NCBI GenBank assembly: GCA_037044905.1
Contig: JBAOKB010000030.1
Location: 1 to 64,000 of the forward strand
Direction: 5' to 3'
DNA: 64,000 nucleotides
Origin: Hortaea werneckii
Taxonomy: Eukaryota; Ascomycota; Dothideomycetes; Mycosphaerellales; Teratosphaeriaceae
A program made the translations under genes and the position numbers. Every line of letters begins with the position of its first letter. Within the stretch, counting starts at the first letter, position 1. The notes beneath the pieces are model-generated. The model was not told the DNA's origin, made no database searches, and worked only from the letters and a program-made list of their open reading frames with translations. Below, in pieces: positions 21,665 through 31,260 of the stretch.

Positions 21665-22606
21665 ATGGCCGACACCGAAATGGCCGACCGACCCAACGGC
21701 CGCCGCTCACCCACCCGCTCTGCGACCCCCCGCAGCACCTCGCGCAACTCCTCTCCCTCACGCACTCCCTCACGCTCCCGCTCCCGCAGCAACAGCCGAG
21801 GCCGCAACCGCCGCACACGCTCCCTCACCCGCTCACCCACCCACTCGCGCACCCCATCCCCACCGCCCCGCTCCACCAAAATCGTCATCGAGAAACTCAC
21901 CAAGAACATCCACCCCGCCCACCTGCACGAGATCTTCTCCCACTACGGCCCCATCGCCGACCTCGAAATGCCGCTGAACCGCCAGTTCCTCATGAACAAG
22001 GGCATCGCGTACATCCTATACACCTCGGCCCGCGACGCCGAGGAGGCCATCGCGTGTATGCATGAGGCGCAGTTGGATGGAGCCTGTATCAATGTCTCGA
22101 TCGTCCTGCCCCGCCGCCGGTTCGAGCGGAGTCCGCCCGCCAAGAGACCCCCGCCGAATAGGTTCGGGGAGCCGCATCGGTTGAGGGATGGGCCGGGTGG
22201 GGGTGGTGGGGGGAGGGGACCCCCGCCTATGAATAGTGATCGGGTGTATAGACCTGGTGCTGGTGCGGGACCTCCGCCGGGTGGGAGACGAGGGGGTAGG
22301 GGTGGTGGTGGGGGTGGGTATCGAGATCGGTATGATGATCGGGACTCGTACCGGCCGAGGAGTTATTCGGCTTCGCCTCCGCCGCCGAGGAGGAGAGGAG
22401 GGGGCAGGAGTCCGAGCTATGATAGTCGGGATCGGAGTCTGAGTCGCTCTCCCCCGCCGCCGCCGCCTGCTTCTTCGTCTAGGAGACGGTATGAGAGTCC
22501 GCCGCCGAGATCCGGAGGCGGCAGAGGCAGGAGGAGTCCGAGTTATAGTAGCTATGGGAGTCGGAGTCGGAGTCCGAGCCGAGACCGTGGGGGGAGGAGA
22601 CGGTAA
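21665..22606 (+). CDS. RNPS1-like SR protein with one RRM
   Basis: A 313-aa single-exon nuclear RNA-binding protein. Residues 1-70 are an Arg/Ser-rich region (repeated SRSRS and SPTRS). Residues ~73-150 are one RNA-recognition motif beginning TKIVIEKLTKNIHPAHLHEIF. It has the RNP1-like segment GIAYILYTSARDAEEAI, diagnostic of the RNPS1/SR45 type, where the RRM starts 'KV.I.KLT.NV...HL.EIF'. The C-terminal half is Gly-rich then RS-rich, ending SRDRGGRRR. Relatives act in splicing activation and in the exon-junction-associated ASAP complex. The ATG at 21665 is chosen by context and by homology to family starts. DNA composition flips from C-rich (first 400 nt) to G-rich (last 500 nt). Confidence 0.88.
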   Translation: MADTEMADRPNGRRSPTRSATPRSTSRNSSPSRTPSRSRSRSNSRGRNRRTRSLTRSPTHSRTPSPPPRSTKIVIEKLTKNIHPAHLHEIFSHYGPIADLEMPLNRQFLMNKGIAYILYTSARDAEEAIACMHEAQLDGACINVSIVLPRRRFERSPPAKRPPPNRFGEPHRLRDGPGGGGGGRGPPPMNSDRVYRPGAGAGPPPGGRRGGRGGGGGGYRDRYDDRDSYRPRSYSASPPPPRRRGGGRSPSYDSRDRSLSRSPPPPPPASSSRRRYESPPPRSGGGRGRRSPSYSSYGSRSRSPSRDRGGRRR

Positions 22607-24099
22607 ACAAAAGCAGGAGGGTGGTTTATTTTAATAAGTGGACTTCGGAGAGCAGCTGGAGACATTGGCAAGTACGGGAGAAAGGCATGCGAGGACATGG
22701 GACAATCGGATCGAATCAACATGAGAACTTCATGCAACAGCGACAGCGATAGTCGTAGTAAATCAGACGACTCTTGAGAAAGGAGTCTGCTCTCATTGTT
22801 CTATGCTTTGCCTTATCGCCATTGAGACAACACGTATGAGCGCATCTTGACATGTGTAGGCCACATTAGAAATTCGTCCGAAAGACGGAGGACGGTAGTG
22901 TTGACCTTCTCTTATTACCCGCCTTCCTTTTTTTCTTTTTCCCTTCTTTTTTTTTCCCCCCTTCCTTTTGGCGATCTTGCTCGTCTTTTTAAAAAGAAAC
23001 TTTACCTTTCGAATATGGCAATGCCTTGGTTCTCAATCTCGATTTCGATCACGGCAAGCCTTTTTTTTTTCGTGAGGATTTTGGGTCCTACGGGGAAGGA
23101 AACGAATCAGGATAAGACGGGAGGAGATGTGAGGGAAAATGTTGCGAAAGTTGTGCAGGCGTTTCTTTTTTTTTCTTTTTTTTTCTTTCTGTTCCTCTTT
23201 ATCTTTCTAAGCCGAACGACTTGTGTCGTCCTGCGCTCGATGTTATGAAATCTACATCGGTCGATCTTTCTGGTTCCTCTGTTGTTCTATTTGGCATGGC
23301 AAGGTATCGTGGTAGAGTGTCGCATTCGAGTGTGGTTTCTTGTATTCAACTGTGGTACACCCCCCGCGTTAGGGTTGTCCAGGGTTCTCTGTGGGTGAGC
23401 TGGCTGTTAATCCGTTCGACTGACGAGGACTCGAGTTTTCTTTATTTCTGGTGAGATTGGAGGGGACTTTGTAATTCTGGAGAACGGTTGTTCTGTTGTG
23501 AATTTATATAATTAGTCATCCGGGCTTTCGTGTGTTGGTTCTTGGACATTGGTGGCTAGCACTGTTTGTACGATGAGATGCTACTTGCGATTCAAATCTA
23601 GTACGAACATACGTGCGTACAGGCACAACGACAACAGACAGTTGTAATAACAGGAAGGCAAGCCCAACAGACATATTCCAGTCTGCCTTCTTCATTTACG
23701 AAATCCGAAAGACACTAGCTATGTTGCATCGAATCCAAAGGTCAATCTGCCACCGTTTGCAATCACGAGGTTCAAATTCCAACTGGCTCGGTTGAAAGTA
23801 CGAGTGACAGACAGCTCATCGAAATGTCACAACCCTTCTCACCTCTCCCAAATCGGACAGACAGTTTTTACAACGCTTCAGCTGAAATCCTCTCCTAAAT
23901 AATCGAGCGTTGCATCTACATCAAGAACCTTGCAAACCCGTCCCCAAACCAAAAGTCCAGCCCCTTCGCCATCGTGAATCAGGATCGACTCAGGGTTATG
24001 GTCGGCCAATGCTCGGTACAAAATTTTTGCATATACAGGCGCGTAAGTCAGCTGATCGTCCATCTCAAGCCAAAAAGGCGTCTGGGTTTCGATCCTTTC
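22607..24099. other. Non-coding, 1.5 kb
   Basis: This is 3' flank of the SR-protein gene followed by T-rich DNA (22920-23215 with several T8-T9 runs) and unremarkable sequence. No convincing protein gene was found. It leads directly into the tRNA-Thr gene. Confidence 0.5.
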
Positions 24100-24244
24100 G
24101 CCGCTATAGCTCAGTTGGTAGAGCGCGGCACTAGTACTTCTGTTAGACCATGCCGAGGTCTACGGTTCGACGTAAGTTTCAATTACTTAAGATCTCACAT
24201 CCTGAGATTCGAATACTAACAAGTTCACAGTCCGTATGGTGGCA
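24100..24244 (+). tRNA. tRNA-Thr(AGU) gene with anticodon-loop intron plus a second intron in the T-loop
   Basis: All cloverleaf parts are present in order. The acceptor 5' strand is GCCGCTA (24100-24106). The D-arm is GCTC-AGTTGGTA-GAGC. The anticodon stem CGGCA/TGCCG carries loop CTAGTA...A, with anticodon AGT at 24133-24135. A 13-nt intron (24137-24149) lies after position 37, the usual eukaryotic site. The variable loop AGGTC follows, then T-stem TACGG and loop TTCGAC. There the gene is interrupted by 59 nt (24172-24230) and resumes with T, CCGTA and acceptor TGGTGGC, then discriminator A at 24244. Without the insert the T-stem is TACGG/CCGTA (5 of 5 Watson-Crick), the T-loop is TTCGACT, and the acceptor stem is fully paired with two G-U pairs. 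The A box is intact; the B box (GGTTCGANTCC) keeps only its first part. TTTT at 24272 and T5 at 24279 can terminate Pol III. Functionality is unproven. Confidence 0.85.
24172..24230 (+). other. Spliceosomal-type intron inside the tRNA-Thr T-loop
   Basis: The 59-nt insert starts GTAAGT, carries the optimal branch site TACTAAC at 24214-24220, and ends TTCACAG. Length and signals are those of the protein-gene introns in this window. It also has two small inverted repeats: TAAGT/ACTTA (24173-24177 with 24185-24189) and ATCTCA/TGAGAT (24192-24197 with 24203-24208). It separates tRNA positions 59 and 60. No TTTT run occurs inside, so it would not stop Pol III. Confidence 0.8.
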
Positions 24245-25166
24245 TCAACCAACTGGTTTGAGAAATTGTTCTTTTGCCTTTTTGGTCTTTGGAGCTATTG
24301 TTCAAGTTTTTGCTTTTTCCCAACTTCACTTGCTGAAGGTGTGCTAGATGTAGGCTGGGATCTTCAATTTTTCGCGGGCTCGTAGGAAATCGCTTTCAAC
24401 TTGAGCTGCTACCTGCGAGACAGAGTACGCTCTAATGTCTTAGCAACCAGGTGCTAGAATAAAGTGCATCACTGTCTGTAGCTCCAGAAAAGTCACTGTT
24501 CATTTGCCTGGAGCGATCGCTAATCTCCCTTTACCCTAACACTACTGTGGTCGAAGATAGAGGTCGACGCGGGTAAATTTTGTGGTGGGGGTGGTGGGAT
24601 GAGGGAATCACAAAGCGTCACATAGCTGAGTGTAGTACGCTGCTAATAATTGCAGGTCCAGCGCAATTATTAAGGAAGTCACTCTGAGCACTCCGATGCC
24701 AAAGCTTATGCGAACGCTCGTCAGCTATTACAATGAGAGGTGGGCATCCACGCTCGTGCGATCATTCGTCATTGTGGCATTATTGTACCATGATCCCAAG
24801 AGTGCTGCCGGAACGGGCCTCGGGATTGAAAGCAAAATGATCTTCGATCATTGATCATTTCGATGGATCATGGGCCAGTGTATGGGAATTCCTCATACTA
24901 TCACCATAAAGGTAATGTTGAGAATTTGACGTTGAAAGCGAAGTAATGAGCAATTGTTTCGAAAGAGTCCCTAGGTAATGGCAAACAAACAGGACTCTCT
25001 CATACTATCAATACGGAGGTCATGCCGAGAGATTGAAGATGAAAGCAGAATGATCAGTAATCATTCCGATGTAGCAGAGGCCAATGTAAAGGACCCAATT
25101 ACAATCTGACAGCAATAGCGATACTGGGAAATTTGGAATTGCACACAGAACCTTGCACCACTCCCA
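24245..25166. other. Non-coding, contains 107-nt tandem repeat
   Basis: Pol III terminator-like T runs at 24272-24283 follow the tRNA. The rest shows no gene. The right part (24822-25100) is an imperfect tandem repeat, listed separately. Confidence 0.5.
24822..25100. repeat. Imperfect tandem repeat, unit about 107 nt, roughly 2.5 copies
   Basis: TTGAAAGC-type cores recur at 24826, 24932 and about 25040. CTCATACTATCA recurs at 24892 and 24999. The cores are followed by related AATGA(T/G)C ... TTTCGA/TTCCGA segments. The constant spacing of 106-107 nt shows diverged tandem copies. The first copy is rich in GATCATTGATCATTT-type inverted motifs. Confidence 0.75.
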
Positions 25167-26405
25167 TTAAGATCTAAGAAACTCCTTCACCTTATCGCCC
25201 CAAACAACACCACGCTTATAGAAGTTGATAGCCGGGACACTCCCCTTCCCCAACCCATCAATAGCATCCGCCAGCTCCGGGCCCATCCCCTCATCCTTAA
25301 CCTCCGCCAACGTATACAGATACGTCTTGAACGCAAAGACCAGCGCCCCTGTGCGCGGCAAGCGATGCAACGTCTGCCGTTCGCACCTCAGCCGACACTC
25401 TTCCACCACTACTTCCTTCCTCTGCCGTTCGATCTCCTCCTCAAGATTAGGCGATCCAACATCTAGCGTCTTCGCATTCCCAACCGGCTGTCCCTCCTTC
25501 TTCTCCTCACCATGTCCCCCTTCATCTGCATACATATGATTCCCACCTTCAGTAAACAGCCGGTCATTAGTAGTGATACTCCAATTCGCCCTACGAACAA
25601 TCCGGCCGCTCTCCAGCCGCGCGAAGAAGCGATCCATGGATTTCTCCAGCTTAGCCGCGTAGCCCGGGACCGGAGCGTGGATGGTTGCCAGCGGGTGTCC
25701 GCATTTCTCCCGCGTGCTGAAGCCGGCGGGGAAGCAGGTCACGAAGGATTCGAGGTGGTAGATTGGCGAGCCGTCTGCGGCTTTGGAGCTGGGGAGCAGG
25801 ATCAGGAAGTCGGTGTTCACGTTTTCGCCTAGGGATGCGAGGGCGGCGCGGGGGGAGGTGGGGTGAAACGGCATCCGGGAGTGGGTGGCGGTGTTGTAGA
25901 GGCCTTGGCTTTCGCTTTTGTAGATGTTTGGGAAGCGCTTGGGTAGGTAGACGGATACCATCCACTGGTATAGCTCAAGGGTGGCTGATTCGGCGACTTC
26001 ATTACATTGCGTCGTAGCTTCGGGATGTTCGCTTAGGAGCGATTGACGGAGCCGTAGGCGATCCTCAAGGGTGTTATCGACTTGTATCAGGTCTGACATT
26101 TCAATGTTCTCAAGTGCTGCATCTTTGGTTAGTATAGATTGCTCTGTTGTAGTGACGACTGGCTCACCCATTGTCATGTGGTATTTTGGCTTGAACGGGC
26201 GAAGCTTTATGGGTGGCGTTGTAGCCCATTCTGCGTCGCCTGGCATCGGCTCGATGGCATCGTATGGATCCACGTTCCTCATCTCATCGCAATTTATCGG
26301 CGTTATGGGCCGAGCCTTTGTACCTCGACTCGACAGATATCTCCATGCAATGACGGCGACCGCGGCGACAGAAACTAGGGACAGCTGGACGAGAACATTC
26401 ATCAT
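25167..26405 (-). CDS. DUF3445 / heme-dependent oxidative N-demethylase-like protein
   Basis: A 412-aa protein with an N-terminal membrane anchor (residues ~3-22, VLVQLSLVSVAAVAVIAW) followed by the DUF3445 domain. Family landmarks are IKLRPFKPKYHMTMG near the start, 'W...D..Y' type contacts, PxHxPVPGY (IHAPVPGYAAKL) and the C-terminal CERQTLHRLPRTGALVFAFKTYL. In the bacterial prototype this domain binds heme and demethylates a secondary amine. In fungi the substrate is unknown and the membrane anchor suggests an ER location (inference). A Glu/Lys-rich insert (about residues 290-330) breaks the domain. The first in-frame ATGs are at 26405 and 26402; an extension upstream begins with TTG and is rejected. 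The gene is intronless. Confidence 0.82.
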   Translation of the reverse strand: MMNVLVQLSLVSVAAVAVIAWRYLSSRGTKARPITPINCDEMRNVDPYDAIEPMPGDAEWATTPPIKLRPFKPKYHMTMGEPVVTTTEQSILTKDAALENIEMSDLIQVDNTLEDRLRLRQSLLSEHPEATTQCNEVAESATLELYQWMVSVYLPKRFPNIYKSESQGLYNTATHSRMPFHPTSPRAALASLGENVNTDFLILLPSSKAADGSPIYHLESFVTCFPAGFSTREKCGHPLATIHAPVPGYAAKLEKSMDRFFARLESGRIVRRANWSITTNDRLFTEGGNHMYADEGGHGEEKKEGQPVGNAKTLDVGSPNLEEEIERQRKEVVVEECRLRCERQTLHRLPRTGALVFAFKTYLYTLAEVKDEGMGPELADAIDGLGKGSVPAINFYKRGVVWGDKVKEFLRS

Positions 26406-26784
26406 GTTGAAAGGCAATCACAAATGTCCATTAGAGAGCTTTTAATTACAATTCCATACAATGACCCAAAGAGATGCATCAATGTACACTGTAACAATTA
26501 GGATTGATAGCTATGTCGTGAGTCAAAAGTGACTTCAAGGATGACCGCCCAGCGGCCAAGCATCGCCCTTGGGCTCCACATTCCTACGGGTCGACTTTCC
26601 GTATGTGGAAGTACTAGCACACATGTCCTCCGGATTGAAAGGAGAAGCTCAGGAATAGATAAGAATATAAAGGCCGTGAAGTCGTCATTCAGAGACCGCG
26701 AGGCCGTTATATCTGCTGCACATAGAAATGATGAAGATGTAAAGATCCCCGCCACCCTCCCCCCTCAACTTCTGATCGTCACCT
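26406..26784. other. Intergenic, 379 bp
   Basis: This sits between two minus-strand genes and serves as promoter DNA for the DUF3445 gene. Nothing distinctive was seen. Confidence 0.4.
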
Positions 26785-27444
26785 TCAATAGGTACGATAA
26801 CGCAAATAATCCACAAGCCGATACGCGCCCAAATACTCCAACAGAATAATCAGCGTCCTCAGCCGCTCCCTGCGCGTCGGGTAGAAGAAATCGTCGTCGC
26901 TGAATCGGGGGTCGAAGTCGCCAGCATAATACCGGCTCCGTCCAGGACCTAGGTCATAAGCCCTCAGGATCCGCTCGAGCTCCCATTCGTGCATGTAGAG
27001 GAAGTCCTCCAGCCGTCGCTCTTCGGCGAACGCAGAGGGGAATCGGCCGTCGAGCGTCATCATCGGATAGAGCAGTGCATGTCCCGAGGCGCGTGGGATA
27101 GAGGCGTTCCGAATTGCGGCCTCGCGGTTGTAGCTACAGCAAAAGTCAGCAGTGTATTCAAAGGGGTTTTCATCGATGGCGACCAACCGTCGGATACGCT
27201 CCTCGGTGCCGAAGCCGAAATCGCCGTAGAATCCATTGCGATGGTAAGGGGCCAAGGATCGGAATCGATGGTCGATGGGATCATCGAAGTAGCTAGAGCG
27301 GACGAGTTCGTTGCGGATGGGGTTGGGGGACATTCTCGGCGAACGAGTAGCGTGCATCTGTCCGTAAGCCATCGGTGAGACGACGGGGGAGGACCGGTAG
27401 ACCGAAGGATCCATAAACCGGTAATAATCAGTTGCATGAGCCAT
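26785..27444 (-). CDS. Hypothetical protein, 219 aa
   Basis: An intact 219-codon frame starting at an ATG (CAT at 27442-27444). The product is rich in Arg, Tyr, Phe and Asp: MAHATDYYRFMDPSVYRSSP, later EDFLYMHEWELERILRAYDLG, and an Arg/Tyr-rich end LEYLGAYRLVDYLRYRTY. No signal peptide, membrane segment or recognisable domain is seen. Codon usage and length make a real gene likely, possibly lineage-specific. Function is unknown. Confidence 0.6.
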   Translation of the reverse strand: MAHATDYYRFMDPSVYRSSPVVSPMAYGQMHATRSPRMSPNPIRNELVRSSYFDDPIDHRFRSLAPYHRNGFYGDFGFGTEERIRRLVAIDENPFEYTADFCCSYNREAAIRNASIPRASGHALLYPMMTLDGRFPSAFAEERRLEDFLYMHEWELERILRAYDLGPGRSRYYAGDFDPRFSDDDFFYPTRRERLRTLIILLEYLGAYRLVDYLRYRTY

Positions 27445-28338
27445 TGTGGCCTGTATCCTTCAGTTTCGATGTTGGGAAAACAAGCCAAGTAGGCGAAGGG
27501 GCAGGAAACTTCGATTCAGGAAGGAAAAAGCCAGTTTGGAGGAGGTCATGGGCAGAGCGGGCGCTTACCCACCAAAAAGAAAGATCAGGCTTAATAATAC
27601 GATGCGCATGCAGGCCTTACTCTGTACAACTATCGTGAGTGCGACCAGGGAAAGCCTTGTGTATGGGCTTGGGATCTGTCATGCACTGGGGTTGGCCTCC
27701 GTCATCTTCTCGTCCCAGGGTAGCGCAGTCCAGGAGAAATGATTTGAGGAGGCAAACTAATCAGCGGTGTGCCATCTGTAGGTTTCCGCGCGGAAGTCAG
27801 CCGGTGCTCGTTCGTGTTGTACGAGGCGCATGTCTCCGCAGGGAAGAACGCTGGTCTCGCCTCTTTGTAAAGTTGACGTCGATTCAAATCCGTTCAGTCG
27901 AGACATTTACAGGTTGTAGCATGCTAGATATACTCCATCATCAAGTCAAATCCGGTGCTGAAAGCTCTTGCTCTAGCTGGTCCTCATTTTGAAGTAGACT
28001 GTCAGGTGCTTGCCTGACAGGCTCAAGGACGTTTCGGCCAAGGAAAAGGCATACAGGTTTCACACAATCAAGCCAGCAAATGGATGGCTAGCGATCAAAC
28101 CGGCTTTGATCCGACCCTTGATCCACGCGGCGACCTAGCCCGAAGCTCTGGCATTCGAGGGGCTCAGATAGCTGGAAAGTCTCACAAGGCATCCACGTGC
28201 GACTATCGTGAGAGCAAACCTTCCCATCATAAAGTCACCAGCCTGATCCGGACGGGACATGGGGTCTTGGGGCATGTGCCTATCTGGGACGAGCCGTTGA
28301 TTGGGAAATAATGATACGGACGCTTTCGCTGACCCTTT
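27445..28338. other. Intergenic, 894 bp
   Basis: Upstream DNA of the 219-aa gene and downstream flank of the small membrane-protein gene. Short open frames here (for example 27639-27992 plus) lack family features and are taken as chance. Confidence 0.4.
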
Positions 28339-28762
28339 TCATCCTTCGTCCTCCGCTAAGTCGTGCATAGGCCTCGCTGTCGTGCCATTCGCGCTGTGCT
28401 TGGAGCCTGTTGTCGTCGCAACGTCGCCTTGCTCTGAGGGATTTCGCGGACCGCCAGCAATGCTGAATCGTCTCTTATGCCCGCTAGGTCTCTCGGAAAG
28501 ACTCGGCGCCCGGGGCCTCGCACGACCACGTGCTCTCCCACCGAGGCCCGGAAGCTCATAGGTGGCTGAGCGCCAGATGTAGAGGATGATGTCGTAGGCT
28601 AGTATCATGAGCCATGGACCAACGGTCAAGCAAGCCAGCGCAAGCTAAAACGTCTCAGCCTCCGTGCGGACGACGTCCAGACAATACGGTACATACGAAG
28701 ATGCGGACCATCCATGTCTCGATGGTTGAGAAAGATTCTGGTAAGATGGAGTAAAACGCCAT
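28339..28762 (-). CDS. Small conserved-type membrane protein, 123 aa
   Basis: Two exons, 28762-28697 and 28644-28339, flank a 52-nt intron (GTATGT ... TTTAG, phase 0). The joined product starts MAFYSILPESFSTIETWMVRIF and continues LALACLTVGPWLMILAYDIILYIWRS. That is one strong membrane helix (residues ~20-45) followed by YELPGLGGRARGRARPRAPSLSERPSG and a Ser/Gly/Arg-rich cytosolic tail. The short helix plus a GGRARGR...RPRAPSLSERP tail is a layout I associate with a small uncharacterised family of filamentous ascomycetes; this is recollection, not a search. The coding exon pair is too short to stand out without splicing. Function is unknown. Confidence 0.78.
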
Positions 28763-29678
28763 CTTGCTGGATCATATAGTAGAAGAGTGATTATGAAGAC
28801 TGTTCAAATAACACTTGAATGCTTTCCAATGCCAAAGCGTTGGTCCATGGGCTCGCTGGTAATAATTGTAACAGTTCAATAAGGTGGCACTGGTTGGGAG
28901 CTCATGCGTCTGCTGGTGATCTGCAATTGCAGGGGAACCGTTCCTAGCGCGCCGAGGGCGTCTTAGTCACCAACGACTTTGTCGTGACCTGCAGTGCCTC
29001 TGCCACCATCTTCGCACATCTCGCCAACCTCACAACGAGATATGAGACTTGTCCTATCAAAAATCGAGACCATTCAGTCTCGTACACGAGACACAATTGG
29101 AAATACCACTGCGCAGAAATCTCGATGGACCCTGGAGAATGCGCACCGCGCCACACCAAAGCTGCACCTTGCGCGGCTGTGTTTGACTCACCGGATGCTA
29201 TAGGCTCAGACAGGCAGAAACAAACACGTCCATTGGACCAGCCACGTCTTCTCACTGTATCAGTCATGACCATTGATGAATCCTGTAAACTTTCCCAAGC
29301 CACACAGAGCAGTTGGTAGGTACATTGAGAGGTAGGTAGGCAGGCAGCTATCTAGCGTACCCCTCATCCCCCCATGCACACCTCCTGCAGCCCGTCCCGC
29401 CCTCGTGACCGGCCAGGCAACATTGTTGGAGCGCAGCCTCAGATGATTGTGCGGCCTTTTACTCACACGGCTATTTGACTCTTACCTTCACTTTCTATCC
29501 ACTATAATTTCTCCCTCGACAGACGGCATTGGTCCAATGGGTGATCCTGCAAGGAACAATTGAACTAGACGCTCTGTCCAGGAGATTGTGCATGGAAACG
29601 TCTTTGGACCTCGAAATACAGTGCACACATCTTACAGTACCTCCAACACGCACTGTCCTGCCGGGACAGATCAACAAC
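28763..29678. other. Divergent intergenic region, 916 bp
   Basis: Promoter region between the small membrane-protein gene (minus) and a BTB gene (plus). No RNA gene or repeat was recognised. Confidence 0.4.
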
Positions 29679-31260
29679 ATGGAAGATATGAGCGAACCGT
29701 GGCAGTCCGCGAGCTGGGGAATCTACAACGATTGGGAAAGTCATCGTGCTTGGCCCAGAAACCCGTCGCCGGCTCGCGGATTTCCTTCCTGGTCTTCAGC
29801 CACTGATCATGATCACGAGTGGCTCCGACGCCAAGTGGTGCAAAGGCGAGAAAGAGACTTCTATGGGGAAATGGAAGACGATCCCTTGGACGAATTTGAA
29901 GCGCCAAACAGAGACACGCACTTCAGTCACTTGCAGAGCGAGAATGACCGTTACCTTGCCGGCATCGATATTGACGACCCGCCTCAATTTCGAAGTGGGA
30001 CACCAGTGGAAGAAGATTCCTTCTTGCACTGGTACCCTTCTGGTGATGCCACTCTAAGCTATCCTGACACCGACGGTCAGCTTGCCTCTATCAATAACAT
30101 CAACATCTGGCTGATCGAGGCACGCTCGCCGCTGCTCCATATGGCCTTCGACCACTCACGAAACGGACGCCCGCACTTGCACCTTGAGAGTCTGACCCGA
30201 ATGACAGCTCTGCCGTTCCTCAGATTCTTGTACACCGGTTCGTATGCTCTGACATCAGCAGCCGGCGATCTCTACGAAGATGTCCCAACCTCCGTGCTAC
30301 TTCACTGCCAACTATACCGCCTCGGAGATATCTACGATCTGGCGGAGCTCAAGCAGCAAGCATACCTGAACGTCCTTCGACAATGCGAATTCGGCTGCTC
30401 GTCTCCCGAGAAGCCAATCGATCTCTGTGCCGCCATCCGTTTCCTCTACCAGCATTTGCCAAACCACACCAACGTCATCGAAGCGATCCTGAATTACTGC
30501 GTGACATGCTTCCTCAGCCACCGACTTGCACATGACCAGGACTTCCAGCAGCTGGCCTACGAACTCCGACCTTTCCACCAGAAGCTATGCTGGATGGCCA
30601 CCGAACGCGGCCAAGACGACGCCGAAGGTAAGCCCCTTTCCACAAGCCAGGCCAGAATTCCGAGAGAACCCAAAGAATTGCTAACAAGTTGTCGCAGCGG
30701 CAAGCGCCATCATCCAAATGCCTTTCCAACCCTATATCCCCGAAACCTACGCCTCACGAGAAGACCACCCGAGCAACACGCGTCTCTCGGACGTGATCTA
30801 CCATTTCCACTCGGACGATCCGCTCGACCAGTTTGCGAAGAAGAGGAAGACGCGGATGGACGCAACTCGTGTCAGTAATCTGACCATGGCGTTGAAATCG
30901 CGAGACGGGCGCTCAGATGCCCCAGCGCATATAGGCGTAGGCGCAGAGAGTTCGGGTTCGGAAGACGAAGGGTTCAGCTTGGTTAAGAGGGAAGATCCGC
31001 TGGCGACGGGTCTTCAGCTAGCAGGCGGGAGAGGCGACAGCTCAGACTCGGAGTTCGAGCTGTTGTCTGACGTGGAGAGTCGTCGGAGTGGGGAGACAGT
31101 AGCCAGCAAGGACTCGGCGTCGTCTCAGGGTGGTCGTGGTGCTGCAGCAACGGTATATGCCTTGCCGTTCCGCACGCGCGATGCGGCTGGTGCGGGTATG
31201 GCGGCGGATCCGTCTGCGGCGGTCGACCAGGGCTCGGATTCGGAATGGAGTATTATATGA
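29679..31260 (+). CDS. BTB-like domain protein, 503 aa
   Basis: Two exons, 29679-30627 and 30698-31260, with a 70-nt intron (GTAAGC ... GTCGCAG, phase 1); the junction reads GQDDAEAASAIIQMPFQPY. The middle region (residues ~140-290) resembles a degenerate BTB/POZ fold: INIWLIEARSPLLHMAF, then LPFLRFLYTGSYAL, then a helix pair LYRLGDIYDLAELKQQAYLNVL and a BACK-like helix FLYQHLPNHTNVIEAILNYC. The C-terminal third is Ser/Asp/Glu-rich (SSGSEDEGFSLVKRED, SDSEFELLSDVESRR) and ends DQGSDSEWSII. The start is set at the ATG at 29679 (CAACAACATGG); the same frame is open 50 codons further upstream. Probably a substrate adaptor or transcription-associated protein; partner unknown. Confidence 0.82.

Noticed and set aside
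23768..23782. GGTTCAAATTCC resembles a B box.
   Set aside because: It has one base too many, and no cloverleaf could be drawn around it.
24081..24099. TCTGGGTTTCGATCC just left of the tRNA-Thr looks like a B box, suggesting a second tRNA.
   Set aside because: No A box, stems or acceptor ends could be fitted upstream; it has only a loose resemblance.
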